Assembly (NCBI GenBank): GCA_030068145.1
Contig: JAPJBO010000198.1
Span: 186,001-250,000, forward strand
Direction of reading: 5' to 3'
DNA: 64,000 nucleotides
DNA from: Diplonema papillatum
Lineage: Eukaryota; Euglenozoa; Diplonemea; Diplonemida; Diplonemidae
Shown here: positions 30,331 to 41,567 of the stretch, one piece after another
Numbering within the stretch: position 1 is the stretch's first letter
Layout of the letters: each line of letters begins with the position of its first letter
Made by a program: the position numbers and the translations under genes
The notes under the pieces: model-generated
What the model saw: the letters and a program-made list of their open reading frames with translations, nothing else
What the model was told of the DNA's origin: nothing
Database searches by the model: none

Positions 30331-31516
30331 CTTCCCTCCTCCCCCATACAAAGCCTCTACCGGAGACTTTGACATACGACATACCGACCGTCTAAATCCG
30401 ACCGTCTAAACCAAAACGAATAGATACGATTCATAGTGCATCTTCCGAGGTACGGACCCAGAGGCAGGGTCGAACAGCTCTTTTTTGTTTCCCCGTTCTG
30501 TCTGGCATAGCACCGCGCGCGTGCAGATGGCAGATGAATTTGCCCACAAGAGATTGCGGCTCCTTCGAGCCCAGACGATAGACGAGCAGGATTGTGAAGC
30601 TAGGGGTTGGATCATTCACCAACTCTGTTAGAGGCGCCAACAACACAGCGTACGACATGCTGAACTGCGCACACTGCAGCACCATGACAAATAATCAATC
30701 ACAGGAACAAACATCAAATAAAATATTTAGCTTTACAGAAACACCACCACCATCCCCCCTTCTCAACCGCCGTTTCTCCTGTCGACAAGAGAGAGAGAGA
30801 GAGTCGGGGAAGCCCAGTTGCTACCGTGCCTTAGCTTCCCTTTTGCCTGCACCAAGCACAACTGCCAACACACACACGGGCTGCCTCTAAGTTGCCCAAT
30901 ACTCCTCCTCCCTTATCTTTCCAGAATCAGATTCAACATCCAAACGTTCCCTTCTCCGTCCACCCACCCACACACCGACACACACACACACACACACACA
31001 CACCCTCTTTGCGTCATCAACCGGATAGGTTTTTGGAGAGCAGTATACGATATACGCCGACCCCCTCCCCCCGCATTTTTTCACTTTCCAAACACTTCCT
31101 CAAGCCGGCAGCCGCTGCTTTAAGGATTGTCTACTCAAAAAATCCCAGTGCTTAAAGGGCTTCATCACGCGGGCGGCCCTGAGACGACTACCCCCCCCCC
31201 CCCCCCCCCACTTCAGGCGTGGTGTCGGTGACAGGAGTCTTTTTTTGGCTAGCCAAAGTGAGAAAAAGAGTGAAAGAGTACGTACGGTAGTGAGAAGAGA
31301 AGAGAACAAGTGTAAAAGAAGTTGGCGGTAGCACAAACTAGCGGAGACCACCGCAAATTTTTTTGACGTTTCCTCGTCCCTCGACCCCACCTCAGGCGAC
31401 ACCACTGCATCTTTAGCCATACTTCCACCTTCTTGGTAAACTCTGAGGTCGCTTCCTGTTTGATTGCGCGGGGCTTCGTTGCCCTGCTCGTTCGACCGGA
31501 CCGGGCGGCGGGGGCG
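30331..31516. other. No gene; simple-sequence tracts
   Basis: Contains (AC)n at about 30978-31002, a GAGA tract near 30790 and a poly-C run at 31190-31209. Frames show no domains. Confidence 0.5.
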
Positions 31517-31780
31517 GCGGCGTCGTGCGTATAAGTCGATCTTTGAGTGCGTGAGCCCCTCCGAAGAAAGGTCCATCACACTAGTTCCAGGCTACTCAGC
31601 CCGGGTCTCCTGGGTCGCGTCCTCCTCCTTCTCCCGCGGCGGCGTCGTGCGTATAAGTCGATCTTTAAGTGCGTGAGCCCCTCCGAAGAAAGGCCCATCA
31701 CACTAGTTCCAGGCTACTCAGCCCGGGTCTCTGGGTCGCGTCCCCCTCCTTCTCTCGCGGCGGCGTCGTGCGGCGGCACC
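31517..31780 (+). promoter_or_regulatory. Tandemly duplicated leader/promoter of the following gene
   Basis: A 122-bp unit starting GGCGGCGTCGTGCGTATAAG occurs twice (cores at 31529 and 31651), and its first bases occur a third time directly before the ATG (31759-31780, GCGGCGGCGTCGTGCGGCGG then CACC). The unit has a TATAAG motif that could serve as a TATA-like element, though no transcript start is known. A dispersed inverted copy is at 1171-1229. Confidence 0.6.
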
Positions 31781-32464
31781 ATGGACATGGTGCAGCAGAT
31801 ACGCGACGCCGGCGAGTTCGTGCACAACCCGGAGGACAGCATAAAGTGCGACGAGTGGATGTACGAAGTCGGCGGCGGCGGGCTTGAGAACGCCGAGCTG
31901 ACGCGGGCCGACCGCAGCGGCAGCGGCGGCCGGCGGCGGGGGAAGATCCGGCGGCTGAGCATGAACTCGGTGCTCCGCGTGTCGACGGCGACCGCCGGCA
32001 GCGGCGACGCGAAGAGCGTGTCGCGGTCGAGCAGCGCGTCTTCGACGACGCCGCGGCTGGCGGCGGTGGCCAGCCGGCACGACTGCTCGCGGCGGCCGCT
32101 GTCGATCCCGTCGACGCCGACCATCTCCGAAGTGTCGAACAAGACGAAAGCCGCGTCGTACTCCCCCTCGCACCACCACCACGACCCCCCGAAGCCGTTC
32201 CTGCCGCCGTGCGGGTCGATCGGACGGTTCAGCCTGCCCGAGGCCTTCGCCGCCGACGCGGCGCACTACACGCCGACCGGCGACGAGCCCTCCGAGCTCT
32301 ACGCCGTCGCATCCACGCCGCCACCGCCGGCGGCGGAGGAGACCGAGCGGTGCTGCGGGGTGCTGCTGTCGCGGAGGGCGTACTACTACTGCCTTGTCGT
32401 CTGCGGGTGCGTCGTCTGCCTCTCCGTCTGCTGCCTCGCCGCGATCATGGTCGTCGTCACGTAG
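31781..32464 (+). CDS. Cys-rich tail-anchored membrane protein, unknown function
   Basis: 227 residues from ATG 31781 in a CACCATGG context. A short acidic start is followed by a Gly-rich turn, a basic stretch with RRLS (a protein-kinase-A-type site), a Ser/Thr/Pro-rich, probably disordered middle, a HHHHD patch and a Pro cluster. The last 28 residues are hydrophobic and rich in Tyr, Cys and Val (YYYCLVVCGCVVCLSVCC), fitting a C-terminal membrane anchor with likely palmitoylated Cys. No signal peptide, so the bulk would face the cytosol. No family recognised. GC at third positions is very high, typical of genes here. Two shrunken copies of the gene follow it. Confidence 0.75.
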   Translation: MDMVQQIRDAGEFVHNPEDSIKCDEWMYEVGGGGLENAELTRADRSGSGGRRRGKIRRLSMNSVLRVSTATAGSGDAKSVSRSSSASSTTPRLAAVASRHDCSRRPLSIPSTPTISEVSNKTKAASYSPSHHHHDPPKPFLPPCGSIGRFSLPEAFAADAAHYTPTGDEPSELYAVASTPPPPAAEETERCCGVLLSRRAYYYCLVVCGCVVCLSVCCLAAIMVVVT

Positions 32465-33340
32465 GGCAGGCGGGGGCGTTCGTCGACTGCCTCTAATAGC
32501 TGCTTTCGTGGGGTGACGCGGGAAGAGACGGCAGCACCTGCCAGCGTAGTAGCCTCACGGACGACAGCTGCTTTTTTTGGTAGGAAAAGAAACTTGCAGC
32601 ACCACTTCATGAGGTCAGCAGCAAGATTAGCAGCTTTCTGGCTTCACCTTTTTACTCCAACCATACGGCGCGCGGCGAGCAGAGCAGGAGCGGTGGACGA
32701 GAGTGACACACACAAGCATAGGAGTGAGGATTTTATTATGAAAGTTCCATCTGTTATGTTGCAGTCCACCTGTCAACCTGGAGGCCGAGGACAGCATGAC
32801 TAAATTACCAAACGTGGGTGTAAGAAGTCGGCGGCGGCGGGTTGGAGAATGAGCTGTGTTGACCCAAACGGATCGCAGCGGGTGCCGGTGTCGCGTCTGC
32901 CTCTCCGTCAGCTGCCTCGCCGCGGCCATGATCGTCGTCACGTAGGGCAGGCGGGGGGGTTCGTCGTTCGTCGACTGCCTCTAATAGCTGCTTTCGTGGG
33001 GGTGCACGCGGGAAGAGACGGCAGCACCTGCCAGCGTAGTAGTCTCACGGACGACAGCTGCTTTTTTGTGGATGTTCCGTCTGTTATATTGCAGTCCACC
33101 TGTCAACCTGGAGGCCGAGGACAGCATAACCAAACGTGGGTGTAAGAAGTCGGCGGCGGCGGGTTGGAGAATGAGCTGTGTTGACCCTAACGGATCGCAG
33201 CGCAGCGGGGTGCCGGTGTCGCGGAGGGCGTACTACTACTGCCTTGTGAGTCTGCGGGTGCTTCGTCGTCGTCTGCCTTTCCGTCAGCTGCCTCGCCGCG
33301 GCCACGATCGTCGTCACGTAGGACAAGCGGAATGCTCACG
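32465..33340 (+). pseudogene. Two internally deleted tandem copies of the 31.8-kb gene
   Basis: Copy 1 (about 32780-32960) and copy 2 (about 33105-33325) each join a 5' piece ('ggaggccgaggacagcat...gtcggcggcggcgggttggagaa', compare 31832-31890) directly to the 3' piece for the membrane anchor ('gtctgcctctccgtcagctgcctcgccgcggcca-gatcgtcgtcacgtag', compare 32403-32464). The flanking 'ctaatagctgctttcgtgg...gagacggcagcacctgccagcgtagtag' follows the parent gene and copy 1; a decayed trace is at 33640. Frames are broken, so they are not expected to code. Confidence 0.85.
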
Positions 33341-33882
33341 GCCAGTGCCAGTAGTGCAAGTGGAGTCCGTCTGACGATGCCGCGGGTCACCTGGTCGATC
33401 CGAGCAAAACTGAGGCAGCCGGCAAGCCGTCTCGCAGCAGAAGCTTGGACGAGCCGAATAGGTCCCAGACGTCTCAACCATAAACCATAGCTGTCAGCCA
33501 CAAGGTTTGCCACAAACCTTGCCGGCCAACCCTTGTGGCTAATCATAAGCTAAAAAATTGGTATCGCTGAAAACCATCCGTCGATTGTCTCTCCGGCGCA
33601 GCTCAGCTGCGGTCGTGCTGACGGTGGGATAACGCGGGGAGAGACGGCAGCATCATAGTCTCGCGGACGACGCTTTTTGTGGGTCTTTCGTCTGTCTCTC
33701 CGGCAGCCGTTGGCATGACATTGTGTGCACAGGGGAAGAGAAGACATCACCTTTCAGTAGTGTCACAGCCGATGCTGTGTGGATTTTTCACCCGTTACAG
33801 CTGTCATCCTGGTCATGCAGCTGCTGTACAGCCGTGATGTCAATATCGCACACAGGGCGGGCTGCTACCATTTTCTCCTTGA
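33341..33882. other. No gene recognised
   Basis: Only a decayed trace of the tandem unit ('ggagagacggcagcatcatagtctcgcggacgacgc', 33639-33675) was identified. Confidence 0.5.
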
Positions 33883-34115
33883 AACCCCAAACCTGAAACG
33901 GTAACATATCCAGTTTCACTGGAGTGCCCGTCCCGGCGAGCTACGAGGGAACGAACCAGGAAGAGAGCCAACGCCTTACTTTTCTACAGTGTAGTCTATT
34001 CATGATTACCAACTACATGTAAAAGGTGTCACGGGGAGAAGCCGGCAGCCGCTGCTTAGCGGCATGTTGATCCATGTGGTCCGTGTACTTAAAAGTTCCC
34101 AGTGCTTAACGGCTT
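33883..34115 (+). repeat. 3' end of the zinc-finger retroelement, then family K
   Basis: 33885-33990 matches 29545-29640 ('accccaaacctgaaacggtaacatatccagtttcactgg', 'gcgagctacgaggg') without the coding part, a 5'-truncated copy. 34018-34115 is a family K copy. 34116-34576 has no gene. Confidence 0.8.
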
Positions 34116-34576
34116 TATCACGTGGGAGGCCCTGAGAATACCCCCCTCAGGTGACACCACTGTATCTTTAGCCATACTTCAACATGCTCTTCGTCTGCGA
34201 AAGCGGTCGACCTGGTCTTATACCTGCTCACAGTGGAGTGTGTCAATGCAGGTACGCGTGTGTGGAAACTCATGGCGATGGCCTGCATCGCTTCGGTGTG
34301 TGTGTTTGTGTGTGTTTGTGTCCGTGTGTGGTGGGTTTGCGTGTGCGCCTGCGTGCGTGGTTATCAAAGGGCGCGGATGAACACAGCTTCGTGTATACTC
34401 TCCGTTACAGCTTCCTGCACCTTCTTGGCGTGCCAAGCAGTGGTTGTATCGTCGCAACGTGTTGCGCCTTCGTTGGACTTTCCTAGTAGATCGTGGCCTA
34501 ACGGGCTGCATCGTGATGCAAGCAATTCGGTGCAGTTCCAGAAGAGAGGGACCGACTTGCACACTTTTTTTTTTTT

Positions 34577-35145
34577 TTGTATAAGCACCTGCTTTGTCGG
34601 AAGAGAGAAATACTTGAGGAGGCTGCCAGCTGCAAAAGATCAACGGAGGTAAATGTGCTGTAGCCCACACGAAACACAGGTAAATCTGGGTTTAGTGGCG
34701 GGCGTAAGCGTTCAAAAAAGGACCCACTTGGTAGTTGTATTGTTTCTCCCCCTCTAGCCTCCTTCAGTATTTTTGCCGACGCCGTCATTTGCCGGCCCGC
34801 ACCGCGCTTCCGACGGAACGACCTACGCCCGCCTTGGAAGTACGAGGTAGTAGTGAGGCGACCGGAAAGTCCTCGGAGAGATGGCCCCTGCACTCCAACT
34901 CGTCTCTCTCTCCCCCTATTTTTTTTGTATAAGCACCTGCTCTGTAGGAAATGCTTGAGGAGACTGCCAGTTGCGATAGATCAAAGGAGGTAAATGTGCT
35001 GCAGCCCACACGAAACACAGGTAAATATTGGGTTAGTGGCGGGGCGTAAGCGTTCAACAAAAAAAGACCCACTTTGTAGTTGTATTGTTTTCTCCCCCTC
35101 TAGCCTCCTTCGAAATGAGCACAAGGCAGTCCCTCGAGTATTTTT
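34577..35145 (+). repeat. Family A, family D and family A in series
   Basis: Family A at 34577-34775, family D at 34790-34915 inserted near the end of the first, and a second, full-length family A at 34917-35145. The arrangement suggests a D copy landed in one A element and a second A arrived next to it. Confidence 0.85.
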
Positions 35146-36009
35146 GTGTCTAACAAATGCAATTTGTCAAGAACAAAAACAGATGTCGATGGCAGCGTAC
35201 TATCCTTAGATAAACAAAACAGGTTTGAAGGAAGTGCGCACAAACAAACATCTGTACTGACGGGAACATTTCCGGAACAACGGTTGCACGTGAAAGAGAA
35301 AACGAAGCCAACGAAAAAGTGCTAATACAGGAAACCCCCCCAGAGAGGTTTATACCCTGTACACGCGAAGAACAAAAAGACAACCTGGTGCAGCGCCGCA
35401 AAGACGTGTTAGCGGTCACATTGTTCTGGCGATGTAGGACCTTCTCTTCTTCTGATTCGTCAGACTTCCTCAAATCCAGTCTGGTTTGCGTGACAAACAC
35501 CGTGGTCGATCCTGGCAGTACCGTACCCGACGACCCCGTTCAAAAACATTTAACCAAACGGGCGACGAGTCGAACGTTACGAAGGTTACTAGGCCACGCT
35601 GAACTCCCGTTGGCCTGCTGTCGCCGGCTAGCTGAGGCCCCGACACGATCCTACCCGAAACAGACGGGAATTCTTGCACTCAACAACCACCCTCTGTGAA
35701 ATGCAAAACTGTGACGTCCCGGTACTTTCCTACCAGGGTGAAGGGGGGCTTCGCATCGTCTCTTCTTCGTCCGCAATGGCGATCCTAGAACCCCTTGCAT
35801 CTAACAACCGCAGGCCCTCGAGAACCTCCGCTACAGTAGATTTTAGAGCAAGCGGATTCCACTATAAGGCAAACGGTGAGGCGGGGTGCTGGATCGTCTT
35901 TTTCGTGCGCCCGATGCCTCTGAAGCAACTGCTAACAGAAGTTGAACTTCTTTTGCTGCAGGCTATTATTTTGGGGCGTACGACTCAAACGGGGGGAAAT
36001 GGGCCCCCG
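35146..36009. other. No gene recognised
   Basis: Frames at 35319-35699 and 35674-36408 are open but their translations have no recognisable features and the second runs into a family B repeat. Confidence 0.4.
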
Positions 36010-36330
36010 TATACTTCGGATATTCTACTTTCAGGCGTACCCGGGAAGGTACCGGGGAAAGCCTGCTACACGGAAGCCAAGCCTTCACGTGTTGCGGTAC
36101 TGCAGAGCCGCGGGCCTACGAGTCAAGTGGCTACCGATTTCCCAAAAAGCATCAAGGCGTGTCGCACCTTGGGGTTTGGCGCTCGCGCTGAACACAAGCT
36201 CGTCGAGACGGTCAGCCACAGGGCAGAGCGGACGGGGTTGTGGCACTGTGTGCTGCCTCCGACTCAAGCTTTGCAAGCTGTGGTTGACCGTCACGTTCCT
36301 GGACCAGGACTCTCTGTTTCTTCTTCAGGC
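36010..36330 (-). repeat. Family B interspersed repeat
   Basis: Read on the minus strand the right end starts TCCTGGTCCAGGAACGTGAC and 'ggtcaaccacagcttgcaaagcttgagtcggaggcagcacagtgccac', and continues through 'gctgaccgtctcgacgagcttgtgttcagcgc', 'ggctctgcagtaccgcaacacgtgaaggcttggcttccgtgtagcaggctttcc'. Copies: 46461-46620, 48105-48300, 48330-48610. No coding function. Confidence 0.8.
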
Positions 36331-36379
36331 GTACCCTCTCTTGCGTACACTCTGTTCGGTTCCTTTTTACTTTCTCGAA

Positions 36380-36690
36380 AGTATGCAAATACTGCAAGGA
36401 AAATTTGACTAGACCCTCTTTTGATGATTTGTGCTGCTCACGGTTGCGGGAGTCGGAAGACCTACCGTAATGGGGTTAATGTTGAACCGGGTAAAACCTG
36501 GGAATGTCCTGGAGTGTCCCAGGTTTTACCCGGTTCGGCACTTTTTTTTTTTTTTTGAAAGTATGCCAATACTGCAGGGAATAGTTGACTAGACCTCTTG
36601 AGTTTGTGCTAACCAATTGGGGAGTCGGGAGAACCTACAAAGCCAAAAGCAGGACCGACCCCCCCGTTCGTGAGAAAAAGCGAAGAATAA
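36380..36690. repeat. Family F pieces around a perfect hairpin
   Basis: 'gtatgc-aatactgca-gga-aat-ttgactagacc' at 36380-36416 and 36559-36595 are family F pieces. Between them, 36488-36538 is a hairpin, GAACCGGGTAAAACCTGGGA facing its exact complement, with a 14-base loop. The same arm sequence bounds the foldback in eIF2B-alpha intron 2 (49309-49604). Confidence 0.8.
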
Positions 36691-37307
36691 AAATAGAATA
36701 GAATATCGCCGGTGCTTGCCCGCGCGTGGCCGCGGCCGCCGGCATAGGACAGGCTGCAGGACCGTCACTGGTGCAGTCACTCGGTGACTACAGTCATGCC
36801 ATTTACTAGTCATATGACTACCGTCAGTCGTAAGAATGGCTACTGCAGTAGTCTTTCTTACAAGTGAATGCGCCCACTTCAGCTTCCGTCGTGGCATCCA
36901 TCGTGTAAAGCAGGACCGACCCTCCCCCTTTCGTGATATAGCCTCTTTTTCGAACAAGCGCCTGCTTTGTAAGAAATACTCGAAGAGAACCCCCACGGGT
37001 GAAACGGGGGTTCGTGCCGGGCGGTTAGCCGTGCCGGGGGAGGATTAGCCTGATGTTAGTGAGTGAATATGATCGGTAGGCTACTGTTCTCCTAAACACG
37101 CTGCCAGCAGTTCTCTTTCGTGTTTTGCAACTAATCGTTATTACGAAGTAAAGAAAGAACCGATCGATAGCAGAACCACCCCAAACAAGAAATAACAAGA
37201 AATGTCGAAGACGCCCATGTCGAAAGACACCAGATTGTACGTCAACCTCGGTTGATTGCCGGCAACATACCTGTATTTGTGTATCATCCCGTCTACCCTC
37301 CAGTCCA
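36691..37307. other. No gene; family A end fragment
   Basis: 36950-36990 is the first 40 bp of family A. 36760-36800 shares 'cactggtgcagtcac-cggtgacta' in inverted form with 49390-49430. No gene seen. Confidence 0.45.
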
Positions 37308-37520
37308 ATTCACCTACCTGAGCTCGATTACGCGGCAAACCACCGCCACTGATTCTTTGCATTCTAACCCAAACGGATTACGCGGCGATTACACTCCGTT
37401 CTGCTCGATTTCCCGCTCGATTCCGCTCTAGTAACCGCGTCGGCGATGCAGATTGTTTGCATTCTAACCCAAACTACAAGGCTCGACAACGTTCGATCGG
37501 GCAGGGGGTGAATTGGCTCA
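37308..37520. repeat. Family G MITE, longer diverged copy
   Basis: Right end GGTGAATTGGCTC (37507-37519); left end decayed (CAATTCACC, 37308). Contains two 'tttgcattctaacccaaac' repeats and several 'gattacgcggc' and 'ctcgatt' motifs, as in 23410-23536. Confidence 0.65.
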
Positions 37521-37805
37521 CCTATCGAAAACCAGCACCGGGCAGTCGAGTATTTTCTGCATCTGTCGAGAGCTGCCACTCACTTCTTCCTTTGGGAGGG
37601 AGGCTGTGTGTCCCTCTTCTGCTTCGTCCTTTGCAGCGCGACGTCCGTTTTGTCCTTCTTTCACAGCATCCACAAACACGATTCAACTAGTGGAGCAGCG
37701 ATCCCTGGCCCCTGTTAACCTTGCAGGTGGGAAGACGTGTTTATTCAAGAATACACGCAAGGGAACATTTCCGGACACAACGAAGAAAACGCCAAAAGCG
37801 ACCGT

Positions 37806-38790
37806 GCCACGGTGGTCCAGCCTCAGAAGCTGGAATTCTGCTTACTGGTCTGTCTGCGCCTTTTGTGTTCGCTGACGTAAAGTCTGCGGGATACTTCTTG
37901 GTGACATGACTGCAAGAAAGAACGAAGAGGAATCAAACCATCCAGGGTAAACCTATCACTTACATTGCGTTGGGGGCAAGATGAAAATACCCGTCCAGGG
38001 GACTTACGGAAATAAGCTTGTCTGGGCAAGGTCACAGGGGGAAGGGAGGGTGGGTTTTCTTCCCGTCCAACGGCACCCCCCTCCCAACCACCTGGTTCTT
38101 GGGTGGGTTGACGACTGCGCAGCAGCATTCCCGCAGTGAGACTGTAAGAGTTAAAGAGGGAGTTCCCGAGCCACACGGGCTGTGCTGCAAACAAAACGTG
38201 TGTAAATCCACACCCGAAACGCAGGCGTGACACCCGCTTTTTAAACCCTAGCTGTGGACCCCACCGTGCGTAAAAAGAAGACACGTCGGTGCGTCCCGGC
38301 GAGTCGCTGTAACACGTAGGGCGCCCGCTAGTAGGGTCTACCCCTACACGACACAGACACAACACAACAGGGGAAAAAGTCCTGAGTGAAAAATAGCAAC
38401 ACACGGTGGTGCAAGCGAAGAACAAAAATATATCCAAGCCTCTACGGTCAACGGAGACTTTAAAATACCGACCTTCTACTCCACAAATAACGCTCAAAAT
38501 ACTCGACGTAGCTGCTTTGACTCCGAATGGAAGGGAGGAAATTTAGAGGTAGAGGGGAAAATACAATACAACCACAATCTGATTTGTTCTTCGCTTACAC
38601 CACGGTGTGTTGTTCTCTCACTCAGGACTTTTGACCTGTTGTGTTTGTGTGATTTGTCGTGTTGGGGTAGACCCGCATGACCTCAGTCCGTTCAACACGT
38701 GGCTCGGTAGTTACAGCTCTTGGGATCCCTTCGGTTCTTTGTCTGGCAGTTACTGTCGAGCATTTTCTTCCATGCTGGCGCTGATGTGAA
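37806..38790 (-). repeat. Family J fragments and family H copy
   Basis: 37806-37850 and 38140-38275 are pieces of palindrome family J. 38490-38710 is family H on the minus strand: 'cgaagggatccc-aa...gtaactaccgagccacgtg', 'gaggtcatgcgggt', 'gacaaatcacacaaacacaacaggtcaaaagtcctgagtgag', 'aagcgaagaacaaatcag', 'cattcggagtcaaagcagctacgtcgagtatttt'. Related copies: 50705-50845 and 56423-56945. Confidence 0.75.
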
Positions 38791-38879
38791 AAGTTTGCTG
38801 GCCTTCTCCACGAGAAATGGATCAGGGCGGGGGCCCTGAGTTTTTAACTGATTGCTCAGTGCTCTGGTGGTCCTGGCTG

Positions 38880-40140
38880 TGACGAGCGACGAACCGCCGT
38901 GACAAACCAGACTCTCACACCGCTGTCCTGTCTGGTTCCGCGCTGATGATGGTCCGCTACATGTGTTCGTGGCTTAAAAGGACCGAAACATATAGTGCGT
39001 TGCTCAGGGTAGTCGATGGCCTGACAATCTCACTAATGCAACAAATTTACGACCGAAACACGGCGCAGACGGGACCAGTGCGGTGTTGATATATTGAGCC
39101 GGTCCATCCACTCTTGATAGACCGCGATTGACCGGACTAGTTTGGGTTAGAATGCAAAGAATCTGTGGCGATACTCTGCCTCGCCGACGGCGCGGTTATC
39201 TCTTCGCACGTGAAGTGTCATGCTTTCGCCTCTTTAGCTTGTCTTGATCGTCGCGCTCAGGCGCGCGTTTGGTGCTTCGCTTCTTCTTCGATTGCTCGTC
39301 GAGGTTCATCGGTTGCGCGTCGATTTCTGCTTCTTCTCGGCGCCTGGGCGATGGTCGTGGCACGTCGACGCGTCCTTTGCGCCTTTTCGGTACCGGTTCC
39401 GCCGCGGAGTCCGATTGCCGCTTCTTCGCTGGCGTTGGCGCCGTCTTCCCGACCTTCGCTGCTGATGTCCGGAAAGACCGGACTAGAGATGGACCTGATA
39501 GACCGTGGTGGACCGTGATTCATCGTCGGTGGACTTGGGTATCGTTTGCCAGTGCAACGCAAGCCAACTCCGGACTTTCCCTCAGGTATCTAGGGTCCCA
39601 TGGTCACCCTCGAGGAGCCTCCAGCAAGTACATCTAGACTATTCATCAACCCTTGAGGGGGTGGGGGTACACAATGAGACGTGAACGGGTAGATACCCGT
39701 CGGACGGCGCAACCGTGAATAGGCAACAAATAGGGCATGAATGTTTCTGCCTCAAGGTAACTGGTCCGAGTGACCGAAACGGTTCCTTTCGGGGGTCCAA
39801 TTCTGCTGTAGTGGCTCAAGCGTCCAACATACCTAAAGTGGGGGAAAGTCTTAGTTTCGTGTTGAGACAGAACGCTGCCCAGTGGTGATTGCTGAGGGGT
39901 CTGACATCTCTTCACAGCGAACTTTGATCCTATTTTACGAGTCCGTACTGTGAAGGCCCAGTGTCTGAACACCCGCTCGGGATTTGGCTTTTTCGACATG
40001 AGCCCGTCCATCCCCTCTTGATAGACCGTGATAGACCGAATACGACAGCGCCGGGCAATTCGATGCAGCTCTAGGGACTAGTGATGGACCTGATAGACCG
40101 TGGTGGACCGTGATTCACTGTGATTCGAGACTGGAGGTCC
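38880..40140. repeat. Family E and family C copies; no gene
   Basis: Family E pieces at 38880-39095. Family C pieces at 39095-39140, 39475-39535 and 40000-40140 (the last with both 'cgtccatcccctcttgatagaccg' and 'agggactagtgatggacctgatagaccg'). Between 39165 and 39465 both strands are open but no family is evident. Confidence 0.65.
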
Positions 40141-40370
40141 TATGAACATGCAATGTGAATAGCCTCTATTCGAGCCAACCCGGCTTTTGTCTATGAAAAA
40201 GTGTATTGTTTTTTGACTAGATAATAGTCCGGCGCAAGCTTTTTTTTCCCCTGCCAAAATGCAAACGGGTGGCAGGTCGAAGATTGTTTTCGAGGTTTGT
40301 TGCGTTTCGGGGTCAAATGTGCCCGAAAATTGCGTTTTTGGCGGAGTTTCTCAGTATCTCGCGGTATTTG

Positions 40371-41025
40371 GGTCACCCCGGGAAACGGAGCCGGGCGGCA
40401 GCTTGCCATCACAGGCCAAACTTGCTACGAGAACCGAACTTTGCTTCACCAGAACTCAGCTTCGCGCGAACTTTGCTTCGTCCGAACTCAGCTGCGCCCG
40501 TACCAGAATTTAGCATCGCCCGAACTTTGCTTCGCCAGAACTTAGCTTCGCCCGAGCGTTGCTTCGCCCGAACTCAGCTGCGCCCGAACTGTGCTTCACC
40601 AGAACTTAGCTCCGCCCGAAACTTAGCATCACTCGAACTTATTATCGTCCGAACTGAGCTTCACCAGAACTTAGCTGCGCCCGAACTTTTGCTTCGCCGG
40701 GGGGCGGCGGGGGGGGCGCCCACCCGGTACCACCGCCAAACTTTTCCCGCACTCGGTGGGTCGGGGGGGGTCCGGGGGGGGAACACGAAACTAAGATTTT
40801 CCCCCCGGGCACGAGCACCGACCTTGGCTTCACCCGGACTTTACCACCCTGGCCGAACTTCGCTTCGTGCCCGAACTGTTTTTTAGTACCAGCGCAGCCT
40901 GAGCGCTTAGCAACGCCCGAACTTGGCATCACTCGAACGTAGCTTCACCAGCATTGCCCGAACTTAGCTTCGCCCGAACTTTACTGTTCCCCGAACTTTA
41001 ACTGCTGCCTCCAGTCTCGCCACGC
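40371..41025 (+). repeat. Long copy of the element holding a 16-bp CCGAACTT-type array
   Basis: Degenerate 16-bp units (CCGAACTTAGCTTCGC and variants with CAGAACTCAGCTTCAC) fill 40430-40700 and 40810-41000, with a GC-rich insert between. Flanks 'gtcacccc-ggaaacggagccggg' and 'gctgcctccagtctcgcca' match the short copy at 3582-3790. Confidence 0.8.
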
Positions 41026-41387
41026 GCCGGCCTTAGCCGAGCGCACGTACTTAACAGCGGCAGGCACTTCGATGCAGTTTCAAGAGACAGGGACGGACCG
41101 GCTCAATATATACACGTCCCCGTCCGTAAAGGGTTGAGACGATCTTGCTTAGTCCCACGCGCATGGGAGGTTCTGCGGCAAGGTGCGAACGCCGTCGGTC
41201 GAACCAGACTCACCCTGCAGCCCTGTCTAGGTTCCGCGCTGATATAGGAATGAGTTGAGGAGGTGACCCGCGGCATCGTCAGCGAAGGGTAAGTGTCGGC
41301 GTCTTCGGACAACGTCCTTGCTCCCGCTGGCCTGACGTGGTTAAACGCTCGCAGGCTCGCGCATGTCAGACACAGCGATCTTCTACT

Positions 41388-41567
41388 ACCCGTCTTGAAA
41401 CACGGACCAAGGAGTCTAACACGTGTGCGAGGCTTAGGGTATCAAACCCACAAGCCGCACTGAAAGGTTGAGGACGCAGCACAGCCCGATCCTGGAAAGG
41501 GATTTGAGGTGAAGTACACTTGTTGGGACCCGAAAGATGGTGAACTATGCCTGGATAGGACGAAGCC
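41388..41567 (+). pseudogene. LSU (25S/28S) rRNA fragment 2
   Basis: Starts CCCGTCTTGAAACACGGACC and follows fragment 1 (28723-28993) through CGAAAGATGGTGAACTATGC to 'ggataggacgaagcc', then breaks off. It keeps the invariant GGGACCCGAAAGATGG, so it is less decayed than fragment 1 but has an internal deletion relative to it. It begins a few bases further upstream in the rRNA and ends about 90 nt earlier than fragment 1. Confidence 0.9.
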
